From contig NZ_JOEQ01000013.1 in the NCBI RefSeq assembly GCF_000721075.1, forward strand, positions 1-64,000: a DNA stretch of 64,000 nt, read 5' to 3'. Shown here one piece after another: positions 1-11,020 of the stretch; within the stretch, counting starts at the first letter, position 1, and every line of letters starts with the position of its first letter. This DNA comes from Streptosporangium amethystogenes (lineage in GTDB: Bacteria; Actinomycetota; Actinomycetes; Streptosporangiales; Streptosporangiaceae). Made by a program: the position numbers and the translations under genes. Below the pieces are notes generated by a model. The model did not search any database. It saw only the letters and a list, made by a program, of their open reading frames with translations, and was not told the origin of the DNA.

Positions 1-1
1 C

Positions 2-64
2 GTACGCATCCGCGGCGAGAAGGGCATCCGCTGGGGCGGACGCCCTCTCAAGGCCGCAGCCTGA
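2..64 (+). CDS. 3' end of an unidentified protein (partial)
   Basis: The window opens inside a reading frame that stays open from base 2 to a TGA at 62-64. It encodes a 20-residue tail that is basic and ends in KAAA. Nothing in so short a piece identifies the family. It may be the true C-terminus of a gene entering from the left, or chance. Confidence 0.3.
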   Translation, partial: VRIRGEKGIRWGGRPLKAAA

Positions 65-459
65 CAAACCCGGCGAACCAATGCGGTCACGGCACTAGCA
101 GCAGATCGAACCGATCAGTACCATCGCTTGTGCACCAGTTGCCAAAGGCTCGACGATCCGCACCCGTGCCACCATCGTCGAAGCGGCGATCCCGGTGCCG
201 TACGAGCGCGGACAGGTCGGCCTCGGCGTCGGCGAAGAACGCGCAGGTTTCCTCGATGCTCGGCAGGACGAGGCTGGGCAGGGGCTCACTGACGGGCCGC
301 AGTAGGGTGACGGTGAAGGCGAAGTGGCCGCGCAGCGCATCGGGGAGGGCCCGGTCGGCGGCCACCTGACGGCGACTTGAGCTTCGATGTCGCCGGAACC
401 GCTCATCGCCACTGTTCCGTTCTGGCCGAGTGGGCAACTCAGCGGAGACGAACGGGACG

Positions 460-952
460 AGGCGGATCCTCCCCAGTGGCCCAGTAGCCGCCATGCGCTG
501 AGGGCGAGCCTGGCCCGTGTCGGTCAGGTGGGCTCGGAAAGTTCGACGTCCAGGGTCTTGCCGATCTGTTCGATGCGACGGGCGACGCCGCTGTGGTGCA
601 GGTGGAGAAGGTCGGCGGCGCGGCGCAGGGAGCCGGTAACACCGTAGGCGTCCAGAGTCTCCGGACCTTCCGGGCTGTCGGCCATTCGGGCGATCCCGGC
701 CACGTCGACGTTGTCGCGCGAGGCGTCCTGAGATACCTCGGCCAGGAGCGCCAGCGCGCCCAGGTCGGCGTAACGGATGACAGGTTCGCGCGGGCCGGTG
801 AAGCGGAGGGCGGCGCACGCGACGGCGGGGATACCGTCCTGCGTGGCGAAACAGGTGGCCAGACCGATCAGGAATCGAGAAGCGCCGGCCCCCGAGCCGC
901 ACCTAGCGTGACCGCCATGGACATCATCATTCACACGGGCTTCCTCCCGCAC
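460..952 (-). pseudogene. PucR-like HTH regulator, C-terminal remnant with in-frame stop
   Basis: The frame read leftward from 952 carries the end of a PucR/CdaR-like regulator: a segment ending LGALALLAEV, then an HTH with the typical LHLHHSGVARR motif near its end. The N-terminal sensor part expected in this family (over 200 residues) is missing. After ELSEPT a TGA at 524-526 interrupts, but the same frame continues into RARLALSAWRLL, which is how relatives end. This looks like a single Gly-to-stop change (GGA to TGA). The first residues of the frame overlap the start of the divergent glyoxalase relic, so a deletion appears to have removed sequence between them. The family call is from memory of the HTH motif. 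Confidence 0.6.
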
Positions 953-1027
953 GACGACCCGGAGGCCGCCCTGGCCTTCTACCTCGACACCCTCGGCTTC
1001 GGGGCCCGCATCCAGGAACTACGCTGA
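917..1027 (+). pseudogene. VOC/glyoxalase gene with internal deletion (36 aa)
   Basis: The first 27 or so residues (MDIIIHTGFLPHDDPEAA, then LAFYLDTLGF) are a textbook beginning of an actinobacterial VOC protein of about 130 residues. The last residues, RIQELR then TGA, look like the usual end of the same family. The roughly 95 residues between, with the metal-binding positions, are absent, so the remnant joins start to end in frame. It is divergent from the broken HTH regulator, a common pairing. It cannot be a functional enzyme. Confidence 0.6.
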
Positions 1028-1084
1028 GCCGTCCGGCGATCGCAACCATGACCTGCACAGACGGCATCGCGAGGGAGCCCGAGC

Positions 1085-1159
1085 ACGACGCCGACCGGCA
1101 GCCGCCTGGTGGCCGCCGACCCTGACGGCAACGTCCCCGAACTGCTTCACGACCGATGA
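1085..1159 (+). pseudogene. C-terminal scrap of a second VOC/glyoxalase protein
   Basis: The short frame ends RLVAADPDGNVPELLHDR then TGA at 1157-1159. The DPDGN motif followed by an E-L end is the standard final strand of a VOC domain. No matching upstream half is visible. Its context, directly after another VOC relic, suggests repeated decay at this locus. Confidence 0.45.
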
Positions 1160-1324
1160 GTGCCGCCCCCGCTCCCCCGCCCGGCGTCGTCGCGACACCG
1201 GGCATCGGCTCACCTACGGCATCGATGTCCGCCCCCGGCCGACAGTGCCGACCAGGTGGGCTGTTGCCGTGACCGCGCCGGTGAAGGAGAAACCAGACCT
1301 ACTGCTCGAAGCTGGTTAGATCGA

Positions 1325-1363
1325 GCGAGGCCACGCCGGTGAAAACCGTGAAGACGGCCTCGC
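1325..1363 (+). promoter_or_regulatory. Nested inverted repeat in the leader of the UvrA-like gene
   Basis: GCGAGGCC (1325-1332) is exactly complementary to GGCCTCGC (1356-1363). Inside it CGGT (1337-1340) can pair with ACCG (1345-1348). The structure ends 18 bases before the ATG at 1382, close to the GGAG ribosome-binding site at 1373-1376. It could control expression of the downstream gene; no leader peptide with a good ribosome-binding site was found, so this is inference. Confidence 0.35.
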
Positions 1364-1381
1364 CTAACAGATGGAGACACG

Positions 1382-3772
<2,391 letters not shown>

Positions 3773-3789
3773 CCGGGGCCGCGACGGCC

Positions 3790-3852
3790 ATGGCCCGATC
3801 ACCTGATCTGGATGGGCTTGTCGAGCATTGGACGTTGCCGGATGCCGAGCGT
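3790..3852 (+). pseudogene. N-terminal scrap of a Tn3-family transposase (DUF4158)
   Basis: The residues DLDGLVEHWTL close to an ATG at 3790 resemble the start of the DUF4158 domain of actinobacterial Tn3-like transposases. Homology lasts only about 20 codons; the frame then runs into a TetR remnant in another frame. It is a transposon scar, not a functional element. A second piece of the same kind of transposase lies at about 27.2 kb. Confidence 0.45.
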
Positions 3853-3985
3853 GACCATCGCCAACCTGCTCACCCTGGTCACCGGCATCGCCCTGGCCAC
3901 GGAACACCACCCGGACCTCGCCGCCGAGGCAGACCGACTACTCGCCTGACCGTAGCGGGAGTCAGCCCCCTCAGAGGTGAGCGGA
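3842..3985 (+). pseudogene. C-terminal remnant of a TetR-family regulator
   Basis: The frame from 3842 encodes VTIANLLTLVTGIALATEHH and ends DLAAEADRLLA at TGA 3947-3949. This resembles the last helices of a TetR ligand-binding domain. One frame over, the text continues LTVAGVSPL, which is how such proteins go on, so a one-base deletion after the DRLLA codons is likely. The HTH half is missing and the fragment begins where the transposase scrap ends. Recognition is by pattern only. Confidence 0.5.
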
Positions 3986-4014
3986 GGGGAGCACGCTCCG
4001 AATCCGTACAGGCT

Positions 4015-4716
4015 CTAGGACACCGCCCAGTCCGGAATCCAGAAGTCGCGCGGGCCGTCGTTGCTGCGGATGACGGCTTCGCAGAAGATCCGCGCCCGGA
4101 ACTCGCCCCGCATCCCCTCCAGTGCGATGTTGATCGTGGTTGTGGCGGGCTCGGCGGTGGCAGGGAGGTGGGCGACGTGGTGGCCTGGGCCGTCAATGGT
4201 GAACGACCGTATGCCCGCCGCGTCCGTGACACTCACGCTCACACTGCCCGACAGCGGCGGGAACGGGAGGGCACGATACTCAAGGACGGGCTCGGTGGCC
4301 ACGATGGAGGCCGCCCAGTTCTCGTGTACCGGCCGTGCGGAGGACAACACGCGCAGGCATTGCAGGCCCCGCGCCCATGACGGCTGGTAGAACTGGAGGT
4401 CGAATCCATGGGCGACGAGAAGTTCCCGGATGGCGGGCAGGGCCGCACTGTCGTAGCAGTTCCAGCCGTCGTTGTGGATCCGGTTGGGGTCGGCGCCGTG
4501 TGCCAGGAGCAGACGCGCAGCCTCGACCTGCCCGGACTCGCAGGCGACCAGGAGAGGGGTCGTCCCGGTCCAGTAGTCGTGCTGGTCGATGTCCCATCCC
4601 GCTTCGGCGATCTCAGCGAGGGCCGGAAGGTCTCCGAGGCGGACCAGCCGCGCGATGGCGTTGAAGTCGATGTCGCCGCCCATGGCCTCACGATAGGGGC
4701 TGTCCCGTGGATCCAT
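4015..4716 (-). CDS. Ankyrin-repeat protein
   Basis: A 233-residue protein if started at the ATG at 4716. The middle carries ankyrin-like helices, including TGTTPLLVACESGQVEAARL and LLLAHGADPN, a consensus-like repeat. The C-terminal half has beta-strand character with no known motif. Ankyrin repeats bind other proteins; no enzyme domain or signal peptide is seen. A later ATG at 4683 is possible, and the frame stays open further upstream, so the start is uncertain. It stands alone between relics and the DUF2804 gene. Confidence 0.75.
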   Translation of the reverse strand: MDPRDSPYREAMGGDIDFNAIARLVRLGDLPALAEIAEAGWDIDQHDYWTGTTPLLVACESGQVEAARLLLAHGADPNRIHNDGWNCYDSAALPAIRELLVAHGFDLQFYQPSWARGLQCLRVLSSARPVHENWAASIVATEPVLEYRALPFPPLSGSVSVSVTDAAGIRSFTIDGPGHHVAHLPATAEPATTTINIALEGMRGEFRARIFCEAVIRSNDGPRDFWIPDWAVS

Positions 4717-4964
4717 GACAGCCAGCCGACCGGCCCCGGTGATCTTCCAGAGTTCACCGGGGCTCGCACCTTGTTGCGCGGGCCGCCGTCGTACAGGATC
4801 CTCAGCCACATCTCGACGTCCCGGCCGGTCCCGGCCCGTGCCGCCCGGCGGCACATCAGCAGCCCGGTTGGCAAGGCGTGCCGCGTGTCTCGCGTCCCCG
4901 CTCCGAAGCGGCATACGTTCACCCCGGGGTGGGAATCCCGGCCGTGCGCCACTACCCTCTGGCT

Positions 4965-5948
4965 ATGCCGACCCACGAGCGGGAGATCACCTCCCCCGTC
5001 GATCTATGCCTGCCCGACGGGCGCCTCAACCCCGACGCGGTCGGCTGGAGCAGGCACCCGCTGCACCGCGCGAACCTGCGCGGCTGGGGCAGGACCAAAC
5101 GCTGGGAGTACTGGGGCATCGTCACCCCCGACCACATCGTCGGACTGGTGGCCTCGTCGCTCGACTACGCGGGCGTGCACGGCGTCTACGTGCTCGACCG
5201 CGCGACCGGCGCGGAGATCACCAAGGACGTGGTCGTGCCGCTGGCGCGGGGCACGGTGCTGCCGGACCGCAGCGGAGCGGGCCCGGCGTCGGTACGGGGC
5301 CCGGGCCTGCGCATCGACATCGACCAGCGCCCCGAGGGCACCTCGCTGCGGGCCGTCGTGCCCGGGGTGCGGCTCGACGTGGAGGTGCCACTGCCGGAGG
5401 GACACGAGTCGCTCGGCGTGGTCGTCCCGTGGAGCGCCCGGAGGTTCCAGTACACGGTCAAGGACGTCGGCAGGCCGGTGCGCGGCACACTGACCGTCGG
5501 GGAGACCCGGCACGTCCTCGACGAGTCGACCTCCTTCGCGGTGCTCGACCACGGACGGGGCCGCTGGCCGTACTCGATCACCTGGAACTGGGCGGCGGGC
5601 AGCGCGCCGGGGCGGGCGATCCAGCTCGGCGGCAAGTGGACCGACGGCACCCACTCGACGGAGAACGCGCTGTTCGTCGGCGGGCGGATGCACAAGATCG
5701 GCGACGAGCTGGCCTGGGTGTACGACCGGCGCGACTGGATGCGGCCCTGGCGGATGACCGGTCCCGGGGTGGAGGTGGTCTTCCACCCATTCCACGAGAA
5801 GATCTCGCGCACCGAGCTGGGTGTGGTGGGCAGCGAGACCCACCAGTGCTTCGGTCACTTCTCCGGTCGCGCCCGGACCGACGAGGGCGAATGGGTCGAC
5901 CTCGACGGCCTGGTCGGTTGGGCCGAGGAGGCCCGCCAGCGCTGGTGA
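4965..5948 (+). CDS. DUF2804 domain-containing protein
   Basis: A 327-residue protein beginning MPTHEREITSPVDLCLPDGR. It has the DUF2804 pattern: GRTKRWEYWGI near the N-terminus, then a long beta-rich body with WPYSITWNWAAG and GGKWTDGTHSTENALFV. The function of the family is not established; the fold prediction is beta-sandwich, lipocalin or AttH-like. There is no signal peptide. The ATG at 4965 is chosen because homology begins at once; an upstream in-frame ATG at 4878 would add an unlikely low-complexity tail. It is convergent with the GH2 gene. Confidence 0.85.
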   Translation: MPTHEREITSPVDLCLPDGRLNPDAVGWSRHPLHRANLRGWGRTKRWEYWGIVTPDHIVGLVASSLDYAGVHGVYVLDRATGAEITKDVVVPLARGTVLPDRSGAGPASVRGPGLRIDIDQRPEGTSLRAVVPGVRLDVEVPLPEGHESLGVVVPWSARRFQYTVKDVGRPVRGTLTVGETRHVLDESTSFAVLDHGRGRWPYSITWNWAAGSAPGRAIQLGGKWTDGTHSTENALFVGGRMHKIGDELAWVYDRRDWMRPWRMTGPGVEVVFHPFHEKISRTELGVVGSETHQCFGHFSGRARTDEGEWVDLDGLVGWAEEARQRW

Positions 5949-6035
5949 GGACCGGCCCGGCCATGCCGCCCGCCCGGTGCCGACGGCTTCCGCCCGATGG
6001 GACCGGACGGGACGGCCGTCCGGCTCCGGCGGGGT

Positions 6036-7775
6036 TCAGCCCAGCCGGAGCCGCCCGTTGACGGTCCGCACCAGTTCGGCGGGGAGTTTGAGCACCTCGC
6101 GGTCGTAGGTGAGCAGGCCGTTAAGCTCGTCCTCGACGTCGGAGAGCTGGGTGTAGACGGTCGCGCTCAGGCCGCGCGGCACGGCGGGCACGATCTGCCG
6201 GTAGTGCAGCCGGGCGAACGCGCCACCGAACTGCGCCGCCGTACGGCATCTGCGGTAGCCGAACTCGCGGTCGTTGAAGGTGTGGCCCTCGACGCGCAGC
6301 GAGTAGCCGCCGTACTCCGACAGCACCAACGCCCGCCCGTCGCGCCCGGCGGGCGGGCGAAAACGGCGGAAGTACACGTGCAGGCTCCGCAGGTCGCCCG
6401 CGCCCTGGTCGTGCCACCCGCTCGCGTGGTCGACCGTCCGGGTGGGGTCGAGCTCGGCGAGTTCCCTGGCGGCGCCCGCCGCGTCGAACTGGCCCCAGCC
6501 CTCGTTGAACGGCACCCACACGGCCAGGCCCACCACGTTGCGCAGCAGTTCGACGGTCTCCCGCAGCTCGGCTGCGAACCGCTCGCGGCCCTCGGCGTCG
6601 CCGCGCCCGAACCATCGGTGGCGACGGTCGTCGAGGCGCAGCGGTGTCAGCACCGGCGCGGTGATCACCAGTGGGTGATAGCGGCCGCCGCCGTTCACCA
6701 TGTCCTGCCAGACGAGCATGCCGAGCCGGTCGCAGTGGTGGTACCAGCGCATCGGCTCGATCTTGATGTGCTTACGCAGCATGTTGAAGCCGAGCCGCTT
6801 CATGGTCTCGATGTCGCAGACCATGGCCTCGTCGGAGGGCGGCGTGTACAGGCCGTCGGGCCAGTAGCCCTGGTCCAGGACTCCGACGTGGAAGTAGGGG
6901 CGTCCGTTGAGCAGCAGCCTGGGCACGCCGTCCGCGTCGCGCCCGACGCCGAAGGAGCGCATGCCGACGTAACCGCGTACGCTGTCGGCCCCCAGACGCA
7001 CCGACACGTCGTACAGGTACGGATCCTCGGGACTCCACGGGCGGACGTCCGGGATCGGGATCCGCACCGGCACGCCCGCGTCCGCCTCGACGGAAGCGAC
7101 CGTCTCGCCGTCGGCGAGGATCTCGACGGCGGCCCGTCCCGAGGCGGCGTGCACCGTCACCTCGACGCACGAGGCGTCCAGGTGCGGGACGAGCGTGAGC
7201 CGCTCCACGTGTACGGCGGGCACGCACTCGGCCCACACGGTCTGCCAGATGCCCGACTGGGCGGTGTACCAGATGCCGCCCCGGCGCAGCTTCTGCTTGC
7301 CGCGCGAGTGGTGCCCGGTGTCGGAGTCGTCCCGCACGGCCACGACCAGCGTGTTGGGTCCCTCGCGCAGGGCGTCGGTGATGTCGCAGGCGAACGGCAG
7401 GTAGCCGCCGGTGTGCGTGCCCACCTCGACCCCGTTGAGCAGAACCCGGCAGGTCTGGTCGACCGCGCCGAAGTGCAGCAGCACCCGCCCGCCCGGGACG
7501 GCGAAGTGGTCGGGCAGGGTGAGCGTGCGCCGGTACCACAGCGTCTGCCCGGGCAGGAGCTGCCGCCCGACGCCGGACAGCGGAGCCTCGGGGGAGAACG
7601 GCACGACGATGTCGCCGTCGTAGCCGTCGGGGGCCTCGGGCTCGACCGGGGAGACGGCGTACCGCCAGCGGCCGTTGAGGTTGAGGTAGCTGTCGCGGAC
7701 GAGCTGTGGCCTGGGGTACTCCGGCAGCACGGCCTCGGGGTCGAGGGCCGCGCCCCAGCGGGTCAGCAGGGTCAT
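6036..7775 (-). CDS. Glycoside hydrolase family 2 (beta-galactosidase/glucuronidase type)
   Basis: A 579-residue cytoplasmic GH2 enzyme, shorter than LacZ and near beta-glucuronidase in size. It has the N-terminal jelly-roll (LNLNGRWRYAVSP then GGYLPFACDIT), an Ig-like middle, and a TIM barrel. The likely acid/base is Glu425 in VPFNEGWG and the nucleophile Glu487 in LVLSEYGGYS. Substrate specificity cannot be read from the motifs. No signal peptide is present, so the substrate must be imported. Its ATG overlaps the stop of the MFS gene by four bases (ATGA), showing translational coupling: the transporter probably brings in the glycoside this enzyme cleaves. Confidence 0.92.
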   Translation of the reverse strand: MTLLTRWGAALDPEAVLPEYPRPQLVRDSYLNLNGRWRYAVSPVEPEAPDGYDGDIVVPFSPEAPLSGVGRQLLPGQTLWYRRTLTLPDHFAVPGGRVLLHFGAVDQTCRVLLNGVEVGTHTGGYLPFACDITDALREGPNTLVVAVRDDSDTGHHSRGKQKLRRGGIWYTAQSGIWQTVWAECVPAVHVERLTLVPHLDASCVEVTVHAASGRAAVEILADGETVASVEADAGVPVRIPIPDVRPWSPEDPYLYDVSVRLGADSVRGYVGMRSFGVGRDADGVPRLLLNGRPYFHVGVLDQGYWPDGLYTPPSDEAMVCDIETMKRLGFNMLRKHIKIEPMRWYHHCDRLGMLVWQDMVNGGGRYHPLVITAPVLTPLRLDDRRHRWFGRGDAEGRERFAAELRETVELLRNVVGLAVWVPFNEGWGQFDAAGAARELAELDPTRTVDHASGWHDQGAGDLRSLHVYFRRFRPPAGRDGRALVLSEYGGYSLRVEGHTFNDREFGYRRCRTAAQFGGAFARLHYRQIVPAVPRGLSATVYTQLSDVEDELNGLLTYDREVLKLPAELVRTVNGRLRLG

Positions 7776-9061
7776 GCGGTCCCCCTGCGGCGCAGTGCCC
7801 ACACCGGTACGGCCACGAACGCCACCACGGCCGTGGCGGCCAGGAAGATGGCCGGTGAGGGGACTTGTTTGAGCACCCCGAGCTCCTCGTAGTAGGCGTC
7901 GGCCCCTTCGATCACGGCGGCGCCCAGGAAGGGGCCGACGATCATGGGGATGAGAATCGCGAAGACCATCCGCAGGCCCTGGACGTGACCGGCGCGGTCC
8001 GGCGGTGAGTGGTCGCGGACGATCGCCGCGATGGGCGCGAGCACCAGCATGAACCCGGACATCATGACGAGCCCGGCGGCGATCACCGGGATCATCCCGG
8101 TCGCGACGGACATCAGCAGCAGGCCCGTGCCGTACACGGCGATCGCGGTCGGCAGGAAGCGCACCTTGCCCACCCGGTCGATGAGCGGCCCGCAGGCGAC
8201 GCTGATCACCGAGGAGCCGGTCAGCACCACGGCCAGGACGATCGCGTACCCCTCGATGTTCAGGTATCGCTGCAGGTAGATGATCAGGTAGGGCAGGAAG
8301 ACCTGGGTGGAGATCCCCCAGATCGTCCACGCGGCCAGGGCCAGGTAGAGGGCGGGGTTGGCCCGGATCGCGCTCGGCCGCAACCCGTGCACGAGTGAGG
8401 CCAGGTAGGCGCCCTCCTGACGCACCGGGTCCGGGCGGTCGCGCACGAGCAGCCAGGAGACGGCTCCGACCACGACGATGATCGCCCCGATGAGCACGAA
8501 GAACAGCCGCCACTCCCCCGCGCGGGTCAGCGAGTCGAACCCGCCGAAGACGGCCAGCATCGACACCAGCGGCATGATCGCCAGCACCGACTCCACCCGG
8601 CCCCGGTTCGCCGGGCGGGTCACGTCGGTCACCCACGCCTGGAAGGCCGCGTCGTTCGCCCCGGCGCCGAGGAACGACATCACGCAGTCCAGCGCGATGA
8701 CCGCGACCACCGTGGCCGTGACGGCTCCGGCCGCCGGGGCGACGGCAGCGACCGCGTCGACGGTGACGAAGCCGAAGGCCGCCGTGGCCAGTCCCCACAG
8801 CACGTATCCGGCGGCGATGAAGGAGCGGCGGTGCCCCGCCCGGTCGGAGAGCGCGCCGACCAGCAGGGTGGCCACCGTCGCGGTCGCCGCGCTGGCGGCG
8901 ACCATGGTGGCGATGGCGCCGGGGTCGTCGCTGACGGTGTCGTAGAGGAACACATTCAGGTACATGTTCTCGACGGTCCATGCCACCTGCCCGGCGAAGC
9001 CGAGCACGATCAGAGCCGCCCACGAACGTCTGCCCAGCCTGGCAGCGATCTTTGTGGTCAC
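7772..9061 (-). CDS. MFS transporter, likely glycoside importer
   Basis: A 429-residue protein with about 12 hydrophobic segments and an MFS-style loop 2-3 motif (GALSDRAGHRR). It is the first gene of a two-gene operon with the GH2 enzyme and is translationally coupled to it, so sugar or glycoside uptake is the natural inference; drug export is less likely. The start is GTG at 9059-9061. A -10-like TAGTCT at 9068-9073 lies exactly six bases upstream, which suggests a leaderless transcript. Confidence 0.88.
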   Translation of the reverse strand: MTTKIAARLGRRSWAALIVLGFAGQVAWTVENMYLNVFLYDTVSDDPGAIATMVAASAATATVATLLVGALSDRAGHRRSFIAAGYVLWGLATAAFGFVTVDAVAAVAPAAGAVTATVVAVIALDCVMSFLGAGANDAAFQAWVTDVTRPANRGRVESVLAIMPLVSMLAVFGGFDSLTRAGEWRLFFVLIGAIIVVVGAVSWLLVRDRPDPVRQEGAYLASLVHGLRPSAIRANPALYLALAAWTIWGISTQVFLPYLIIYLQRYLNIEGYAIVLAVVLTGSSVISVACGPLIDRVGKVRFLPTAIAVYGTGLLLMSVATGMIPVIAAGLVMMSGFMLVLAPIAAIVRDHSPPDRAGHVQGLRMVFAILIPMIVGPFLGAAVIEGADAYYEELGVLKQVPSPAIFLAATAVVAFVAVPVWALRRRGTA

Positions 9062-9067
9062 GGCGAG

Positions 9068-9073
9068 AGACTA
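9068..9073 (-). promoter_or_regulatory. Putative -10 box of the MFS/GH2 operon (leaderless)
   Basis: TAGTCT on the minus strand fits TANNNT and ends six bases before the GTG start, placing the predicted transcript start at the start codon. No good -35 is visible. The inference rests on spacing only. Confidence 0.35.
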
Positions 9074-9572
9074 CAGGGAGTTTTGTCGCAATTTGGGGCA
9101 GATTCCGTGTCCATTGATGCCGCGAAAACGATCCCGCCTTGCGCACAGGAAGGCCGGCAAAGGGCGTGGCAGGGCCTCAGAAGAGCAGGGTGTGGCGCCA
9201 CCCGGAACCGGCCACATCGAGGCCGATCCGAAGCTCGTGATGCGCGCGACGGCCGCCGAGTTCACCGGCCCGCACTTCGGTTCACCACCGAGATCACCAA
9301 CGACCTGACCGGGAGCTGGCTCGAACCCCTGCGACACCGGCCTGGCGATCTCCGACGTACGGTCACAACAGGTCAGGACGGCGAGTTCGGCGTGGCGGCC
9401 CACCAGAGTCGCGCACCGTCGGTGACCAGGCTCAGAGCCCGATCCGTGCGCTCGTACGACTGTGACGTGTCACAGATTTGACCGCTCAGGTTTACCGCCC
9501 CCTCCAATTCCCAGAAGAGCGCTGCCAGCCCATGGTTTGGAGGAGACCTGTAGGCGATCATCGGAGCCCCCC
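9074..9572. other. Intergenic region without a convincing gene
   Basis: About 500 bases between the divergent MFS/GH2 and PhoX-like units. Both strands have short open frames but none shows family motifs, a start with ribosome-binding site and coding bias together. The only clear structure is the inverted repeat at 9461-9474. Confidence 0.5.
9461..9474. promoter_or_regulatory. CRP-like inverted repeat
   Basis: TGTGAC, two bases, GTCACA. The arms match the TGTGA/TCACA half sites of CRP/GlxR-type regulators, but the spacing between the TGTGA and TCACA cores is four bases rather than six. It lies about 100 bases upstream of the PhoX-like gene. Confidence 0.35.
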
Positions 9573-10691
9573 ATGCAGCGTCGCACCTTCATCGTGTCCC
9601 TCTCGGCCGTCGCCCTGTCCGGCACCCTGTGGCAGAACGCCGCGCTCGCCTCCTCGGTGGTCGCGGGCGAGAGCCCGTACGGTCCGCTCGGTGAGCCCGA
9701 CGGCAACGGCGTCGCGCTGCCGGCCGGGTTCGGCAGCAGGGTGGTGGCCAGGTCGGGCCACTCCGTCGGCGGCACCCTCTGGCATCCGGCCCCGGACGGC
9801 GGCGCCTGCTTCGCCGACGGCACCGGCTGGATCTACGTGTCCAACTCGGAGGTTCCGCTGGTCGGGGGCGCTTCGGCGATCAAGTTCAGGGCCGACGGTT
9901 CGATCGAGCGGGCCTACCGGATCCTGTCGGGCACCAATCTCAACTGCGCGGGCGGGAGCACGCCCTGGAACACCTGGCTGTCCTGCGAGGAGATCTTCCG
10001 TGGCAAGGTCTACGAGACCGACCCTTACGGCGTGCGCGGCGCCCAGCAGCGCCCGGCGATGGGCAGGTTCAAACACGAGGCCGCCGCCTGCGACCCCGAT
10101 CACCGGGTCGTCTACCTGACCGAGGACGAGGATGACGGCTGCTTCTACCGCTTCGTTCCCGACGCCTGGGGCGAGCTGTCCAGCGGTCGTCTCGAGGTCT
10201 TCTGCACCGACGACCTCTGGCGGCCGGTGCCCGATCCGACCCCCGGTGTCCTGCAGCGGCAGACCAGGCATCAGGTGGGCGCCGCCAGGCACTTCGACGG
10301 CGGCGAGGGCTGCCACTACGCGGACGGCACCTGCTACTTCACCGCCAAGGGCGACCGCACGGTGTGGGCCTACGACACCGGCCGCCAGACGATAACCGCG
10401 ATCTATGACAGCACCGGCACGCTCACCGGCATCGACAACATCACCGGCACTCGGGGCGGTGACCTCTACGTCGCCGAGGACGGCGGCAACATGGAGATCA
10501 ACATCATCACCCCGGACCGGGTGGTCGCGCCGATCATACGGCTCGACGGCCAGGGCGGGTCCGAGATCACCGGCCCCGCCTTCTCCCCCGACGGCACCCG
10601 CCTGTACTTCTCCTCCCAACGCGGCACCAGCGGCGAACGGGCGGGAACGGGCGGCATCACCTACGAGATCACCGGCCCCTTCCGCCGCTGA
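9573..10691 (+). CDS. Secreted PhoX-like (DUF839) protein
   Basis: A 372-residue exported protein. The N-terminus MQRRTFIVSLSAVALSG has a basic head and hydrophobic core like a Sec or weak Tat signal (only one Arg pair). The mature part resembles the DUF839/PhoX beta-propeller: NCAGGSTPWNTWLSCEE, then GRFKHEAAA, VYLTEDEDDGCFYRFVP and FSPDGTRLYFSSQRG. PhoX phosphatases bind calcium and iron, and acidic stretches such as TEDEDD fit that. Activity as a phosphatase is family-based inference. The ATG at 9573 has a GGAG site; an upstream in-frame start would put 37 residues before the signal. It leads an operon with the relic symporter and the lipase. Confidence 0.85.
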   Translation: MQRRTFIVSLSAVALSGTLWQNAALASSVVAGESPYGPLGEPDGNGVALPAGFGSRVVARSGHSVGGTLWHPAPDGGACFADGTGWIYVSNSEVPLVGGASAIKFRADGSIERAYRILSGTNLNCAGGSTPWNTWLSCEEIFRGKVYETDPYGVRGAQQRPAMGRFKHEAAACDPDHRVVYLTEDEDDGCFYRFVPDAWGELSSGRLEVFCTDDLWRPVPDPTPGVLQRQTRHQVGAARHFDGGEGCHYADGTCYFTAKGDRTVWAYDTGRQTITAIYDSTGTLTGIDNITGTRGGDLYVAEDGGNMEINIITPDRVVAPIIRLDGQGGSEITGPAFSPDGTRLYFSSQRGTSGERAGTGGITYEITGPFRR

Positions 10692-10708
10692 TCCTCAAGG
10701 AGCCCCCC

Positions 10709-11020
10709 ATGGCTCTTGCCGGAACCCTCCCGCCCGTCGCGTTGGCGATCATCACGTTCGGCCTCGGGCTGAGCCCGACGATCTCCGACTTCCGCCGTGT
10801 GACGGCGGTCGTGCTGATCCCGGTCGCCGTCGGCATGGAGATCGGGATCCACAACGCCACGCCGCCGATCGCGGCGGCACTCTCCCTGCTGAACAGCCCC
10901 CAGATGGCCATCCCTGCCGCCGCGTACGGGGTGCTGATGTTCTTCACCGCGGCAGGAGCCGGATTCCTGCTCAGGTCTCGCACGACAGAGCCGATGCCCC
11001 TCGAAAGGAGTTCAGCATGA
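10709..11020 (+). pseudogene. Bile acid:sodium symporter (BASS) relic with internal deletions (103 aa)
   Basis: Three separated pieces of the intact symporter encoded at 50624-51493 are joined in frame here: the start MALAGTLPPVALAIITFGLG through ISDFRRV, then TAVVLIPVAVGM, then EIGIHNAT to the end LLRSRTTEPMP. About 185 residues of transmembrane core are missing. The ribosome-binding site and start context (AAGGAG then CCCCCCATGGCTCTTGCC) nearly match the intact copy, pointing to a recent duplicate. The stop overlaps the lipase start (ATGA). It may still serve to couple translation to the lipase but cannot transport. Confidence 0.85.

Noticed and set aside
87..902. 271-codon minus ORF at the left edge
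   Set aside because: Shadow of the PucR-like remnant in another frame; the region 88-365 has a protein-like stretch but no recognisable family.
5997..7892. 631-codon plus-strand ORF opposite the GH2 gene
   Set aside because: The minus strand has both GH2 catalytic Glu motifs; the plus frame has none.
6036..9146. One 1036-codon minus frame that could suggest a transporter-hydrolase fusion
   Set aside because: The MFS domain is in a different frame; only the last 579 codons are GH2, starting at the ATGA overlap.
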